A stretch of DNA of 13,479 nt from Vairimorpha apis BRL 01. Its lineage: Eukaryota; Microsporidia; Nosematidae. A model generated the notes under the pieces. It did no database searches. It was given only the letters and a program-made list of their open reading frames with translations, and had not been told where the DNA came from. A program made the translations under genes and the position numbers. The stretch is from assembly GCA_000447185.1 (NCBI GenBank), contig KE647240.1:1-13479 (forward strand). Direction: 5' to 3'. Shown in pieces: positions 1-8,159 of the stretch. The first letter of the stretch is position 1; each line of letters starts with the position of its first letter.

Positions 1-1475
1 TATTTAAATTTCGTACATTTTTATATATTAATAACCATTTGCAAAAAATATACATGTATTTTTTATGTTATTAATTTATTAACTAAAAATCCAATTTGTT
101 ATAAAATTCTTATTGAAAAAAAAGTTAAAATTAGTAATCAATTATTTTTATATAATTAAATAATAAAAGAGAAAAATAAATACATAAAATTTTAATTATT
201 AAAAACATTTTTTGTATGTGTTATTAAACCTTGAAGTTTTATAAATTTTAAATTAGATTTGGATTGTTTAAAAGTATTTAGAAGATTGTACCTTTAAAAA
301 ATAAATATTTCTTTAATTTCTTTACTATGAAGTATGTCTTAACATTATATCATCTGTATTCATTATTTTTAGCTTTAATTGACTAATGTTTTTGTTTAAA
401 ATATATAATAATCTTTTGCATGATAGATATGTATAAACTTTGAACTAATCATGATGATTAATTTTTTTTTAAAAACAATCATTTAATTTTAAAACATATA
501 TATAATCAATTTCTTTAAACAAAATGATATCATTAAGATTGTTTAAATAATTTTTATAGACAAATTAAATAATTTTAAAAAATGATTAAAAAAACCTTTT
601 TGTTTTGTAATTACCCTTTTAGAAATTTATAGTTCTATATTAAGATTTTGTTTGTAAAATTTTTATGAATTTGTTAAATTACTTGAATAAGTCTAAAAAT
701 GTATAAAACTGAAAGTAAAAATTATTTATAAATAAAAGTATGTTATTTAAGAATTCATTTTGCTAAAAAAGTATTTAATTAAAATTGATGTAAATATTTC
801 TCATTTTTAATGTCAATATAAATTTTTTTATTGAAATTAATTTAAATAGTCATTTAATGTGTACAATGATATTTTTACATTCTAGGACTGAACAAAAATA
901 TTCGTATTATAAGAATTTTTTTTGACTAAATAATTAAATTATTTCTATATTAATTTAATTTATCTTTTTTACTTTTTGTTGTAGATTTATTATTTTATAA
1001 TTGAAAATTTTAATTATTGCATCTAAAATCATTTAATTGTATCTACGATATAAAATGTTTGGTTTTATTAATTCTTACTTTTATTGTATATTTTTATTTT
1101 TCTCTAATTTATTAAAAAAAATTTAAATGATTTATTTGCTTTTTTCTCATATTCTTTAATTTTTTAAATTCAATATAAAAATTTTTTAAATAATTTATTA
1201 ACTTCATATAAATGACTTTTATTTAATTTTAAAAAAACATCTATGCTTTATTTTAAACTTGTTTTATAAAATTAAAAATCATCTTCTCAAGTATGTTAAA
1301 AAATCGTAAATATAAAATTTAATTATTTAAATATTTTTAAGCTACATTTTTATAATTTATAAATAATATCTTTTAACTAGATTTACTTAATTAAAAATTA
1401 TTTTAAATATTTATTACACATAATTTATGTTTATATCAAAAGATTTAAAAATAAAAACAAATAAAATTAATTATT
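1..1475. other. A/T-rich spacer without recognisable genes
   Basis: Almost entirely A and T with stop codons in all frames. I looked for relics of the neighbouring gene family, in particular its C-terminal Lys-Glu-Leu...Leu-Asp-x-Ala-Lys motif read on the minus strand, and found none. No tRNA-like or GC-rich patch is visible. The 3' end of the first gene copy lies at its right border. Confidence 0.6.
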
Positions 1476-1970
1476 TTAATTTATCAAATGATTCATAAAC
1501 TCTTCCATATATAAATCAACTATTTTACTTACATCACATTTAACATTAACAAATGTATCATCAACAAATTTTTTGGCAATTTTACATTCTTTAAAATGTC
1601 TTCTTAACGCTTTATAATTATTTAAAAAATTTATCATTTCAATATTTCTGTCAATATAAATAATTAAAAATTTCTTATAGTTTTGTAATATTTCATATAT
1701 ACTAAGTTTTGCATCATCTAAAATTTTCTGAAGTTCTTTCCTACCCATAGTCAAAAAATTTTCATTTTCTATAATCGCATTATCATCATTCACTAACACT
1801 CTAATACCAAAATTATCTGTAACAATTAAACTTTTTTCTTCTTTTGAAATAATATTTATTTCTTCTTCAGTAACATATTGATACTTTATATTTAATAAAT
1901 TTTCTTTTTCAGAAAAACTGTTACAATCAAATTCTTTTGGTATCTTAATTTTTTCTTGTTCATTAAACAT
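1476..1970 (-). CDS. Copy 1, second half (C-terminal domain) of a split paralogous gene
   Basis: I do not recognise the family. These 164 residues hold an Asn/Glu/Lys-rich lead (1-75) and a helical domain (about 76-162). The domain's core, K-E-L-x3-L-D-x-A-K-x2-I-Y-x-I-L-x2-Y-K-x-F-L, is shared with the copies ending at 3998 and 6514. The protein ends Leu-Ile-Asn-stop, matching Leu-Leu-Asn and Leu-Ser-Asn in the others. The ATG at 1970 is probably not the true start. The frame stays open upstream to an A8 run at 2043-2050, where an in-frame TAA closes it, and the residues in between (ending in E-V-F-Y-V) align with the other copies. I infer that this is the distal part of one protein begun at 2569 and reached by a -1 shift at the A8 run. 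An independently started protein is the alternative. Cysteines lie at 16, 129 and 145. Confidence 0.7.
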   Translation of the reverse strand: MFNEQEKIKIPKEFDCNSFSEKENLLNIKYQYVTEEEINIISKEEKSLIVTDNFGIRVLVNDDNAIIENENFLTMGRKELQKILDDAKLSIYEILQNYKKFLIIYIDRNIEMINFLNNYKALRRHFKECKIAKKFVDDTFVNVKCDVSKIVDLYMEEFMNHLIN

Positions 1971-2032
1971 TGATTCTTTTTTATTAACGACATTATTTTT
2001 ATCTTTTACATAAAAAACTTCTTTTTCATCGT

Positions 2033-2569
2033 TTATATCATCTTTTTTTTAACATTTAAATGATTTTCTTCTCTATCGTTAAAAGTGTTTTTTAATAATC
2101 TTGATTTTTTATCTTTTTGAACTTGTAAATGCTCATATACTAATCTTTTTATCAAATTCTTCTGTAAATTAAAATTCAAAAAAGTTATTATAATATTGAT
2201 TTTATCATCCAAACTTGATTCATAAATCTTAGAAAATTTACAGAGTTCATCCAAAATATTAGTCACTATTCCTCTAAGATATTCTTCTTGACACATATCT
2301 AAAATTGTAATATTTTCTAATAAATTATCTCTTAAATTATTAAAATTAATTTTTAATGAATGTTTTATGTTTTCATTTAGTTTAATAAATATCTTATTAC
2401 AAATATCGTAAAAATCAATACTTTTTTTAGGACCAGCTGTTTTATCTAATAAAATATGATCCAATATTAAAAATGAATTTTGTGGTTCTTGAACTATTCT
2501 TAATGAATTTGATTTTGTTTCAGAAGTTATATTTTTATAAAGATTTATAATAGCTGCTAACATTATCAT
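2033..2569 (-). CDS. Copy 1, first half (signal plus N-terminal domain) of a split paralogous gene
   Basis: Function unknown. Residues 1-14 are hydrophobic (M-I-M-L-A-A-I-I-N-L), a short signal-peptide-like start. A low-complexity stretch follows, then a helical domain at about 53-149 with F-Y-D-I-C-N-K-I (53-60), N-N-L-R-D-N-L-L-E-N-I, and S-L-D-D-K-I-N-I-I. All of these align with the copy starting at 8039 and with the broken copy at 3998-5290. After the domain the frame runs through a Lys-rich tail into an A8 run and stops two sense codons later, at the TAA ending at 2033. The -1 frame carries straight on into the conserved second half. Two ATGs (2569 and 2563) are possible starts; CC lies about ten bases upstream of the first. 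The whole gene would be about 364 residues. Secretion is inferred from the N-terminus only. Confidence 0.7.
   Translation of the reverse strand: MIMLAAIINLYKNITSETKSNSLRIVQEPQNSFLILDHILLDKTAGPKKSIDFYDICNKIFIKLNENIKHSLKINFNNLRDNLLENITILDMCQEEYLRGIVTNILDELCKFSKIYESSLDDKINIIITFLNFNLQKNLIKRLVYEHLQVQKDKKSRLLKNTFNDREENHLNVKKKMI
2043..2050 (-). other. A8 run, candidate -1 slippage site of copy 1
   Basis: In the frame of the first half the codons are GTT AAA AAA AAG ATG ATA TAA, so the run contains the classical heptamer A AAA AAG in the correct phase. Re-reading one base, or one extra A in the message, gives K-K-K-D-D-I-N-D and continues into the second half. The second frame is closed by a TAA overlapping the start of the run, so the two frames overlap for only about 18 bases. 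No strong stem-loop is evident downstream. A sequencing under-call of A9 would look identical. Confidence 0.55.
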
Positions 2570-3997
2570 ATAATTTAGGTATAATTTTCTTTTATATATA
2601 GAGATTTTTCTAATTATTTAAAGTAATTCTTAATTTTTATCAAAATTTTCAGAAATTATAATTATATTAAATGGAAGACTTTTAAATAAGTAAAATGTTG
2701 ATGTTTGAGTTTTTTTAATTATTTAAAATAATTCTGATTTTATGATTAAAAAATTAATATAGGCCAATGTTTAAATATACATTGAATTTAAATGTTATTC
2801 ATTTAATGTTTTTAAGATTATATAATTTTTTAAAATATTTTTAAAATTGTAAATAAGATACAAACTAAATTTTATTAAAGTTATAAAAATATTTAAATCA
2901 TCAAAATAATAAAAATTTAAAATAATACAATTCTGAAATTTATGTATTACTATAAAAAACTTGTTTTATATTTAAAATAAAATTGTTATAAAACAAATTG
3001 AATTCTATTAAATTTATTTTTTGTTAAAAAAATACATTATTTATATTTTAGTAAAAATTGCTAATTCTATCGAAATAAATTTTAAAAATCAACTGTTTTA
3101 TCTAATTTTTAATTATTTAAATTAAGGAAAAAAATATTTATTTATTAGACGACATTTTTCAATAAACGTATTTTTTTATAAAAAAATTGATTCAAAAAAA
3201 ATGTTCAATTTATAAATTTATGATTTTTTTTAAATAACTTTAATTATAACTACTATTATTTAAAACAATTTTATAATCATTTATAAAACCATACAAACTT
3301 TCATATTTTAATTTTATTATTATATTAAAAACTAAACTAAACAAATTTTTTTTATAGTAAATTATGTTTAAAAAAGTGATTAAATAAACAAAATAATTCT
3401 GTTATTTTCAACAACCATTTTTATTATCTTACACAATTATAAAATATTTATTGTTAAAATTTATTGTAAATTAATGTTTAATTGATTTTTCATAGTTCTT
3501 TTATTAACAAATAAAATTTGTCGTAATTAAAAATTAAAATTTTTGTTTAAAATATCTTTCTCACAATTTTCTTCAAATAATGTTTAAAAAAATTTGTATT
3601 TTCATATAAATTTTTATTCTATCTTTTTTTAAAACCTCAGATTTACTAAATATTTTAAATTAGAATTTAAAAAAGTATTTTTTTTCCTAACTTTTTATTA
3701 ATACTTTTATCTAATGTAAATTCTAATTTTTATTATATATTTGATAAAATAGCAATTATATAATAAAAAATTTTATTTTGTTAAATTTAGATATAATCTG
3801 CTTAATATGAATAGATTATAAATAAACATTTAATTAATATTCTACATTTTTAATATTTATTCTTTTAAAATTATTTTTTTAATAACTTCCAAAATAAAAT
3901 TTCACAAAGAAAATATAAAAGATTAATTCTACAAGATTAATTTTAAAAAATAATTAACATTTTATATAATTATAAAAAAATATAACAAAAAAATTAT
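2570..3997. other. A/T-rich spacer between copies 1 and 2
   Basis: Apart from the shared upstream element and a roughly 30 bp partial duplication (about 2604-2632 against 2710-2738), nothing in this spacer is readable as a gene. Stops are dense in all frames, and no remnant of the family motifs was found. Confidence 0.55.
2619..2634 (-). promoter_or_regulatory. Shared 16-bp element upstream of copy 1
   Basis: The plus-strand sequence TAAAGTAATTCTTAAT lies 50 bp before the ATG at 2569. Copy 2 has the same element with one mismatch (5343-5358), 53 bp before its ATG. Both are followed by A/T blocks of similar composition. It could be a promoter element or simply shared duplicated flank. A weaker second match lies near 2720-2737. 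Copy 3 has no recognisable match. Confidence 0.35.
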
Positions 3998-4382
3998 TTA
4001 ATTTAACAAATACATGTAAATTTCATTTTTACAACTTTCAAAAATTTCATTTACACCTTTTTTAATTGAAATTACATTATCATCAATTATTGTTTTAGTT
4101 ATTTTACATGAGTCCAAATATTTTTTAAATAAATTATATTCTACTGGACATTTTAAATTTACATGATTTCTATCAATATACTTAAAAAGAAAATTCTTGT
4201 ATTTATATAATAATTATGAATTATAAATTTTGCGTTATCTAAAACATTTTTTAATTCTAATCGACCAATAATCAAAGCAATTTTGTTTTCTGAGCTATAA
4301 TTTTTATCATCTTCCAACATTTCAACTTTAAAATCTTTTAATTCTGAAGTATTTTTATCATTAACAAATCAATTTCATCTTC

Positions 4383-4670
4383 AACAAATGTTTTACCTTT
4401 CTCTTCAGTATTTGAGTCACTTATTTGACCTTCTGTTAGAACATTCTCTTTTTCCTCAATTAATTTAAGATCTTCATCAACAAATATTTTACCTTTCTCT
4501 TCAATATATGAGTCACTTATTTGATCTTCTGTTAGAACATTCTCTTTTTCCTCAATTAATTTTAGATCTTCATCATCAGATATTTTATATTTCTCTTCAA
4601 TATTTAAGATATTTTTTTGACCTTCTGTTAGAACATCCTCTTTTTCCTTAATAAACCTAAAATCATTCTC
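4383..4670 (-). repeat. Three 96-bp coding repeats (32 residues each)
   Basis: Units start at about 4383, 4479 and 4575 with a period of exactly 96 bp, so the frame is kept. The first two are nearly identical and the third has diverged. Each encodes a Glu/Lys-rich block with the core L-I-E-E-K-E-N-V-L-T-E-x-Q. A partial fourth unit (I-E-E-K-E-E-N-E) follows to about 4725. They form the variable linker of copy 2, on the distal side of the frameshift. Confidence 0.85.
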
Positions 4671-4805
4671 ACCAATTAATTCATTTTCTTCTTTTTCCTC
4701 AATAAAATTTACATCTTCTTCTACAATAAATTCTTCTTCTTTCTTAATATTCATCATATTTTCTTCAATATCATCTAATTTATCCTCTTCTTCAACATAG
4801 AATCC

Positions 4806-4812
4806 TTTTTTT
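4806..4812 (-). other. A7 run, candidate -1 slippage site of copy 2
   Basis: The upstream frame reads GAA AAA AAG GAT and runs nine codons to a TAG at 4775. The -1 frame reads G-F-Y-V-E-E-E-D-K-L and goes on into the repeat linker. The heptamer A AAA AAG is in phase. The break falls directly before the residues that align with I-V-F-I in copy 3 and E-V-F-Y-V in copy 1. Confidence 0.5.
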
Positions 4813-5342
4813 CTTTCTCTTCATTAATTATTTTACATTCTTCTCCTTTTTCTACCACTAAAATTGTATGCACTCTTTCTTTAATAGAATTTTTATAAAT
4901 ATTAAAATCTGAAAAAGCATTAATAATTTTAATTTTATCCTCTACATGAGATTCATATTTATCCCAAAGTTTTTCAATTTCAACTAATAATCGGATCAAC
5001 ACATAACTAAAACTTTTTTTTGATTCGAATGTAATGATGTTATGTCTTTTAATACATCATCTCCTAATTTGAGATAATAAAATTTAATTAAATTAACTAC
5101 TTCTTTTTGCAATTTAGTTAATATATTATCGTATATATCACAAAATAAAAACTATCATTTATATTAAATTTTTATTTAATAAAATATTATTTAAAGTTGA
5201 TTCTGGTGTTTCATGAATTATTTCTTCAAATTTTGATTTTATTTTTGATGAACACGTAAAATAAAAATTTATTATATTTAAAAATATCATTATAAGGTTA
5301 ATTATTAATTTTATTTTATAATTTTTAATTTTTTTAATTAAA

Positions 5343-5358
5343 TAAAGTATTTCTTAAT
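5343..5358 (-). promoter_or_regulatory. Shared 16-bp element upstream of copy 2
   Basis: TAAAGTATTTCTTAAT (plus strand) lies 53 bp before the ATG at 5290 and differs at one position from the element before copy 1. A further variant, TAAAGTTATTCTTAAT, lies at 6416-6431, where no gene start follows. Whether it acts as a promoter cannot be told from sequence alone. Confidence 0.35.
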
Positions 5359-5666
5359 ATATTATTAATAAATTTAAAAGTCAAATTTTAAAATATATGA
5401 ATATAAATCAAAATAAAATGTAAACTTTGTAGTTGTTATTAGAAAGCATTTATAGAAATTATACAATATAAATTGATAATTATTTTTTAATTTATTGAAT
5501 AAATATGATAAAATATGCACCTAAAGTAAAATATTTAAATATTTTTTTGTTATTAAAATATTTTTAAATCTCTAAAATTTCATAAAATATAAAATAAATA
5601 GTAAATTTAATATAAATCATTTAATTTAATTAAAATATATAATGATAGTTTTTATTTAAAAACAAA

Positions 5667-5810
5667 CAAATATATTTATATTAATTTTTTTTAATAATAT
5701 CTGAACTTATACTTTTAAATTATAATTTTTTTTATAACAACAAATATATTTACATTAATTTTTTAAATAATATCTGAACTTATATTTATATTAAATTTTT
5801 TTATAACATA
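5667..5810. repeat. Two tandem 74-bp units
   Basis: The first unit starts at 5667 and the second at 5741, both beginning CAAATATATTTA. Both contain AATATCTGAACTTATA and end near TTATAACA. The units are clearly similar with scattered substitutions, and are non-coding. Confidence 0.75.
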
Positions 5811-6082
5811 TAATAAATTTAGTGTAAATTGATAATTTTGAATAATTTATCAAATATAAGTAACATTGTTTATAAAATTATTAATAAATCTTTGAAATTG
5901 TTAATAAATCTTTCAAAATATTATTTTCAAACTTTATCTTTAGAGTATTTTTTTTTAATTATTAGCTAAAAATAAAATTTTAATACAATTAATTATATTT
6001 AAGATATTAATATTTATTTTGTAGATACACAATTTTATATTTTTACATTATTTTAAATATAAAAAAATTGAGCTATTTAAAA

Positions 6083-6383
6083 ATTTTTAAAACTTTAAAA
6101 TATCTAACTTATTTTAATTATTTTCTATTTTTTGTTAAATAATAAATTGATGCTTTTTTAATGATTTTTAAAACTTTAAAATATCTAACTTAATTTATTT
6201 ATTCTCTACTTTTCGTTAAATAATAAATTAATACTTATTTAATAATTTTATAACATCTAACTTATTTTAATTATTTTCTATTAATTGTTAAATAATAGAT
6301 TGATGCTGTTTTAATGATTTTTAAAACTTTAAAATATCTAACTTATTTTAATTATTTTCTATTTTCTGTTAAATAATAAATTT
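6083..6383. repeat. Four tandem units of about 81 bp
   Basis: Units start near 6083, 6164, 6245 and 6317. Shared blocks are ACTTTAAAATATCTAACTTA, ATTATTTTCTA and GTTAAATAATAAATT. The third unit lacks about nine bases in its first block. The array lies just past the 3' end of copy 3 and is non-coding. Confidence 0.85.
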
Positions 6384-6513
6384 TCAATTCTTTTGCACAC
6401 ACGATTATTTATAATTAAAGTTATTCTTAATATATTCTCTATTAAATAAATTTTTTCATACAAAAAGTAACAATATAAAATTAAAAAATTAACACCATTA
6501 ACAAAAAAACCTT

Positions 6514-7149
6514 TTAATTTGACAAAATCTTACCCAATTTTTTATCAAATTCATTAATATATTTATCCAAATCTTCTACAATTGTATTAGCAATTTTAAA
6601 AGTAACATCTAAAATATTTGCACGATCATCCAAACTCATTTCAAAAACTTTATTATTAATAACATTATTTACTAAATAAGTAAATTTTTGATCAACACAT
6701 TCATATAAAAAATATTTATATTCTTTTAAAATATTATAAATACAAGATTTTGCATTATCTAATGCATTTTTTAATTCTTTTTTACTAAGAGATATAATCT
6801 CATCATTTTTTTTAATCAAATCAATAAAATTATCTAATAACTTATTTACAATAACATCTGATGCTTTTGCATGCATACATTGGACAAACTCTTCCACGAT
6901 TGGTTCAAGCTCTTTTTCTGTTGCAGAAACATATTTTTTATCTTTTTTCAGTTTATTTAACTTATTACTTTCTTTAGATTTAATTTTATTTTTTTGTAAA
7001 CTAATAAAAATATTCTGTATTTCTTTTACTGAGTCACCTAATTTAACAGTAAAATTAATTAAATCATTAATTGAATTAACATCTAAGTTAGTAGTTATTT
7101 TACCTCCTTTTTCTAAAGTTAACTTATCTTCTTTCTTGTTTATAAACAC
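6514..7149 (-). CDS. Copy 3, second half (C-terminal domain) of a split paralogous gene
   Basis: These 211 residues hold a Lys-rich lead (1-75) and a helical C-domain (about 78-205). The domain contains K-E-L-K-N-A-L-D-N-A-K (124-134), I-Y-N-I-L-K-E-Y-K-Y-F-L, and S-L-D-D-R-A-N-I-L, and the protein ends L-S-N-stop. The codon at 7149 is GTG (Val), not ATG. The frame opens only at 7161, directly at the A8 run, and the first in-frame ATG is residue 92, inside the domain. It is therefore hard to see how this half could be translated except as a continuation of the frame from 8039. The residues after the shift (K-K-I-V-F-I-N-K-K-E-D-K-L) align with E-K-K-G-F-Y-V-E-E-E-D-K-L in copy 2. An internal A8 at 6806-6813 is read without any shift. 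Function unknown. Confidence 0.75.
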   Translation of the reverse strand: MFINKKEDKLTLEKGGKITTNLDVNSINDLINFTVKLGDSVKEIQNIFISLQKNKIKSKESNKLNKLKKDKKYVSATEKELEPIVEEFVQCMHAKASDVIVNKLLDNFIDLIKKNDEIISLSKKELKNALDNAKSCIYNILKEYKYFLYECVDQKFTYLVNNVINNKVFEMSLDDRANILDVTFKIANTIVEDLDKYINEFDKKLGKILSN

Positions 7150-8039
7150 AATTTTTTTTCTTTAGTTATCTTATTCTTTCCATCATTAACTAACTTACAA
7201 GATTTTTCATTAGAAACAATATCTTTTTCTTTAGTTATTTTACTATTTTTATATTCAACATACTTATCATAATTATCTTGGTCAATTGAATTCTCTTCAA
7301 TAAATATTGAATTAAAAGCTTCTATAAAAGTAGCTAAAATTTCTTTTTCTTCAGTTATCTTATTCTTTTCATCATCAACATACTTATCTTCTTCCTTTAA
7401 ATTCTTTTCATCATATTTTGAATTATAAGATTCTATATAAGTAGCTAAAATATCTATTTCATTAGAAATTAAATTAATTTCTTCTTTAAATATTCGTTCA
7501 TCATTTATAGATTTTTCATCTTCCTTTAAAACTAATTTACTCACCCCCTTAATATCTTCATTGTTCTCATTAAGTTCTTCTCCCTGTAATTTTTTATAAA
7601 CTTCTATTTCAATATACTTCTTCTGTAAATAAAATTTAGCAAAAACCAATTTAATTCTATTTTCAATCTCAACTTTTTTTTCTTTATAAAGTTCATCAAA
7701 ATTTTCTAACGAATCGTGTAATCTGATACCAAAACTTATATTATCAAAATAAGCTATCAATTCAACTTCATTTAGTATATCACGTTTTAAATTATAAAAA
7801 TTTTTATAAAATACATTTTCTATATCTAATTCAGATAATATTTTATCACAAATATTGTCAAAATCATTAGTTTCTTCATCGTCGTATGGTAAAATATTGT
7901 TTAAAGTTGAACTATAATCTTTTATTGTTTGAAATTTATCAGTTACTTCAAATTTTATTGTAGGTTCATATAAATACAATAAGTTATAGAAAGAGATTAA
8001 AAATATTAATATAAATAAAATAGCATATAAAATTATCAT
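7140..8039 (-). CDS. Copy 3, first half (membrane or signal segment, N-terminal domain, repeat linker)
   Basis: This is the best-preserved family member. Residues 2-25 are one long hydrophobic segment (I-I-L-Y-A-I-L-F-I-L-I-F-L-I), so the protein is likely secreted or held in a membrane. The N-domain (about 60-152) has F-D-N-I-C-D-K-I, N-L-K-R-D-I-L-N-E-V and L-Q-K-K-Y-I-E-I-E-V-Y-K-K-L-Q, matching copy 1. Residues 190-295 are a degenerate Glu/Lys/Asn repeat built on N-K-I-T-x-E-K-[DE]-I and I-L-A-T-[YF]-I-E-[SA]. The ATG at 8039 is directly preceded by CCC, the kind of start context described for microsporidian genes. The frame stops three codons after the A8 run at 7152-7159. With the -1 step the full protein would be about 510 residues. 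The internal A8 at 7674-7681 (K-E-K-K-V) is read without a shift. Confidence 0.8.
   Translation of the reverse strand: MIILYAILFILIFLISFYNLLYLYEPTIKFEVTDKFQTIKDYSSTLNNILPYDDEETNDFDNICDKILSELDIENVFYKNFYNLKRDILNEVELIAYFDNISFGIRLHDSLENFDELYKEKKVEIENRIKLVFAKFYLQKKYIEIEVYKKLQGEELNENNEDIKGVSKLVLKEDEKSINDERIFKEEINLISNEIDILATYIESYNSKYDEKNLKEEDKYVDDEKNKITEEKEILATFIEAFNSIFIEENSIDQDNYDKYVEYKNSKITKEKDIVSNEKSCKLVNDGKNKITKEKKLCL
7152..7159 (-). other. A8 run, candidate -1 slippage site of copy 3
   Basis: The upstream frame reads GAA AAA AAA TTG TGT TTA TAA, giving heptamer A AAA AAA in phase and a stop four codons on. A -1 step yields ATT GTG TTT ATA AAC and the conserved second half. The second frame is closed by a TAA at 7162-7164, so the two frames overlap for only about 22 bases around the run. 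This is the same arrangement as in copies 1 and 2. Confidence 0.55.
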
Positions 8040-8042
8040 GGG
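8040..8042 (-). promoter_or_regulatory. CCC directly before the start codon
   Basis: On the minus strand the start reads AATAATCCCATGATA. A C triplet is rare in this A/T-rich DNA. C-rich motifs just upstream of the ATG are known from microsporidia. Copies 1 and 2 have CC ten and seven bases upstream of their ATGs, which supports both these starts and the lineage guess. Confidence 0.5.
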
Positions 8043-8159
8043 ATTATTGTTTTTTCTTTTTTATGTTTTTTTAATTTAATTTAATTTTTTATAATTTGAG
8101 AGAAAATATATGTACATATGTTTTTATTTTATAGTATCTATATATTTTTTTTTAAACAT

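Larger units (their letters stand above)
3998..5290 (-). pseudogene. Copy 2 of the paralogous family, broken by several frameshifts
   Basis: Read piecewise on the minus strand, the whole family architecture is present. The start at 5290 gives a hydrophobic leader (M-I-F-L-N-I-I-N-F-Y-F) and S-T-L-N-N-I-L, identical to copy 3. Next come C-D-I-Y-D-N-I (from 5142) and the rest of the N-domain (5002 to about 4860). A Glu/Lys-rich repeat linker follows (4757-4338), then G-R-L-E-L-K-N-V-L-D-N-A-K (about 4263-4225), and a C-terminus ending L-L-N-stop at 3998. One-base shifts separate these blocks: at about 5142-5170 (one base gained, or two lost), in A8 at 5014-5021, A7 at 4806-4812, A5 at 4352-4356, and near 4210. 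The last four all need one extra base. CC lies seven bases before the ATG. The intact length would be about 430 residues. The number of breaks suggests a decaying copy. The A7 break coincides with the frame change in the two better copies and may be ancestral. Confidence 0.7.
5291..6513. other. A/T-rich spacer between copies 2 and 3, with two minisatellites
   Basis: No gene or gene relic is visible. The stretch holds the upstream element of copy 2, a 74 bp duplication and a four-unit array of about 81 bp, which are listed separately. It also holds the orphan copy of the 16-bp element at 6416-6431. Confidence 0.55.

Noticed and set aside
1971..2032. Intron between the two halves of copy 1
   Set aside because: A single-base step joins the frames with homologous residues continuing across, so no intervening sequence is needed, and no clear splice motifs were seen.
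7140..7149. Two separate overlapping genes in an operon
   Set aside because: The downstream frame begins with GTG, not ATG, has no ATG for 91 codons, and the domain order is continuous in the paralogues. A single split gene fits better.
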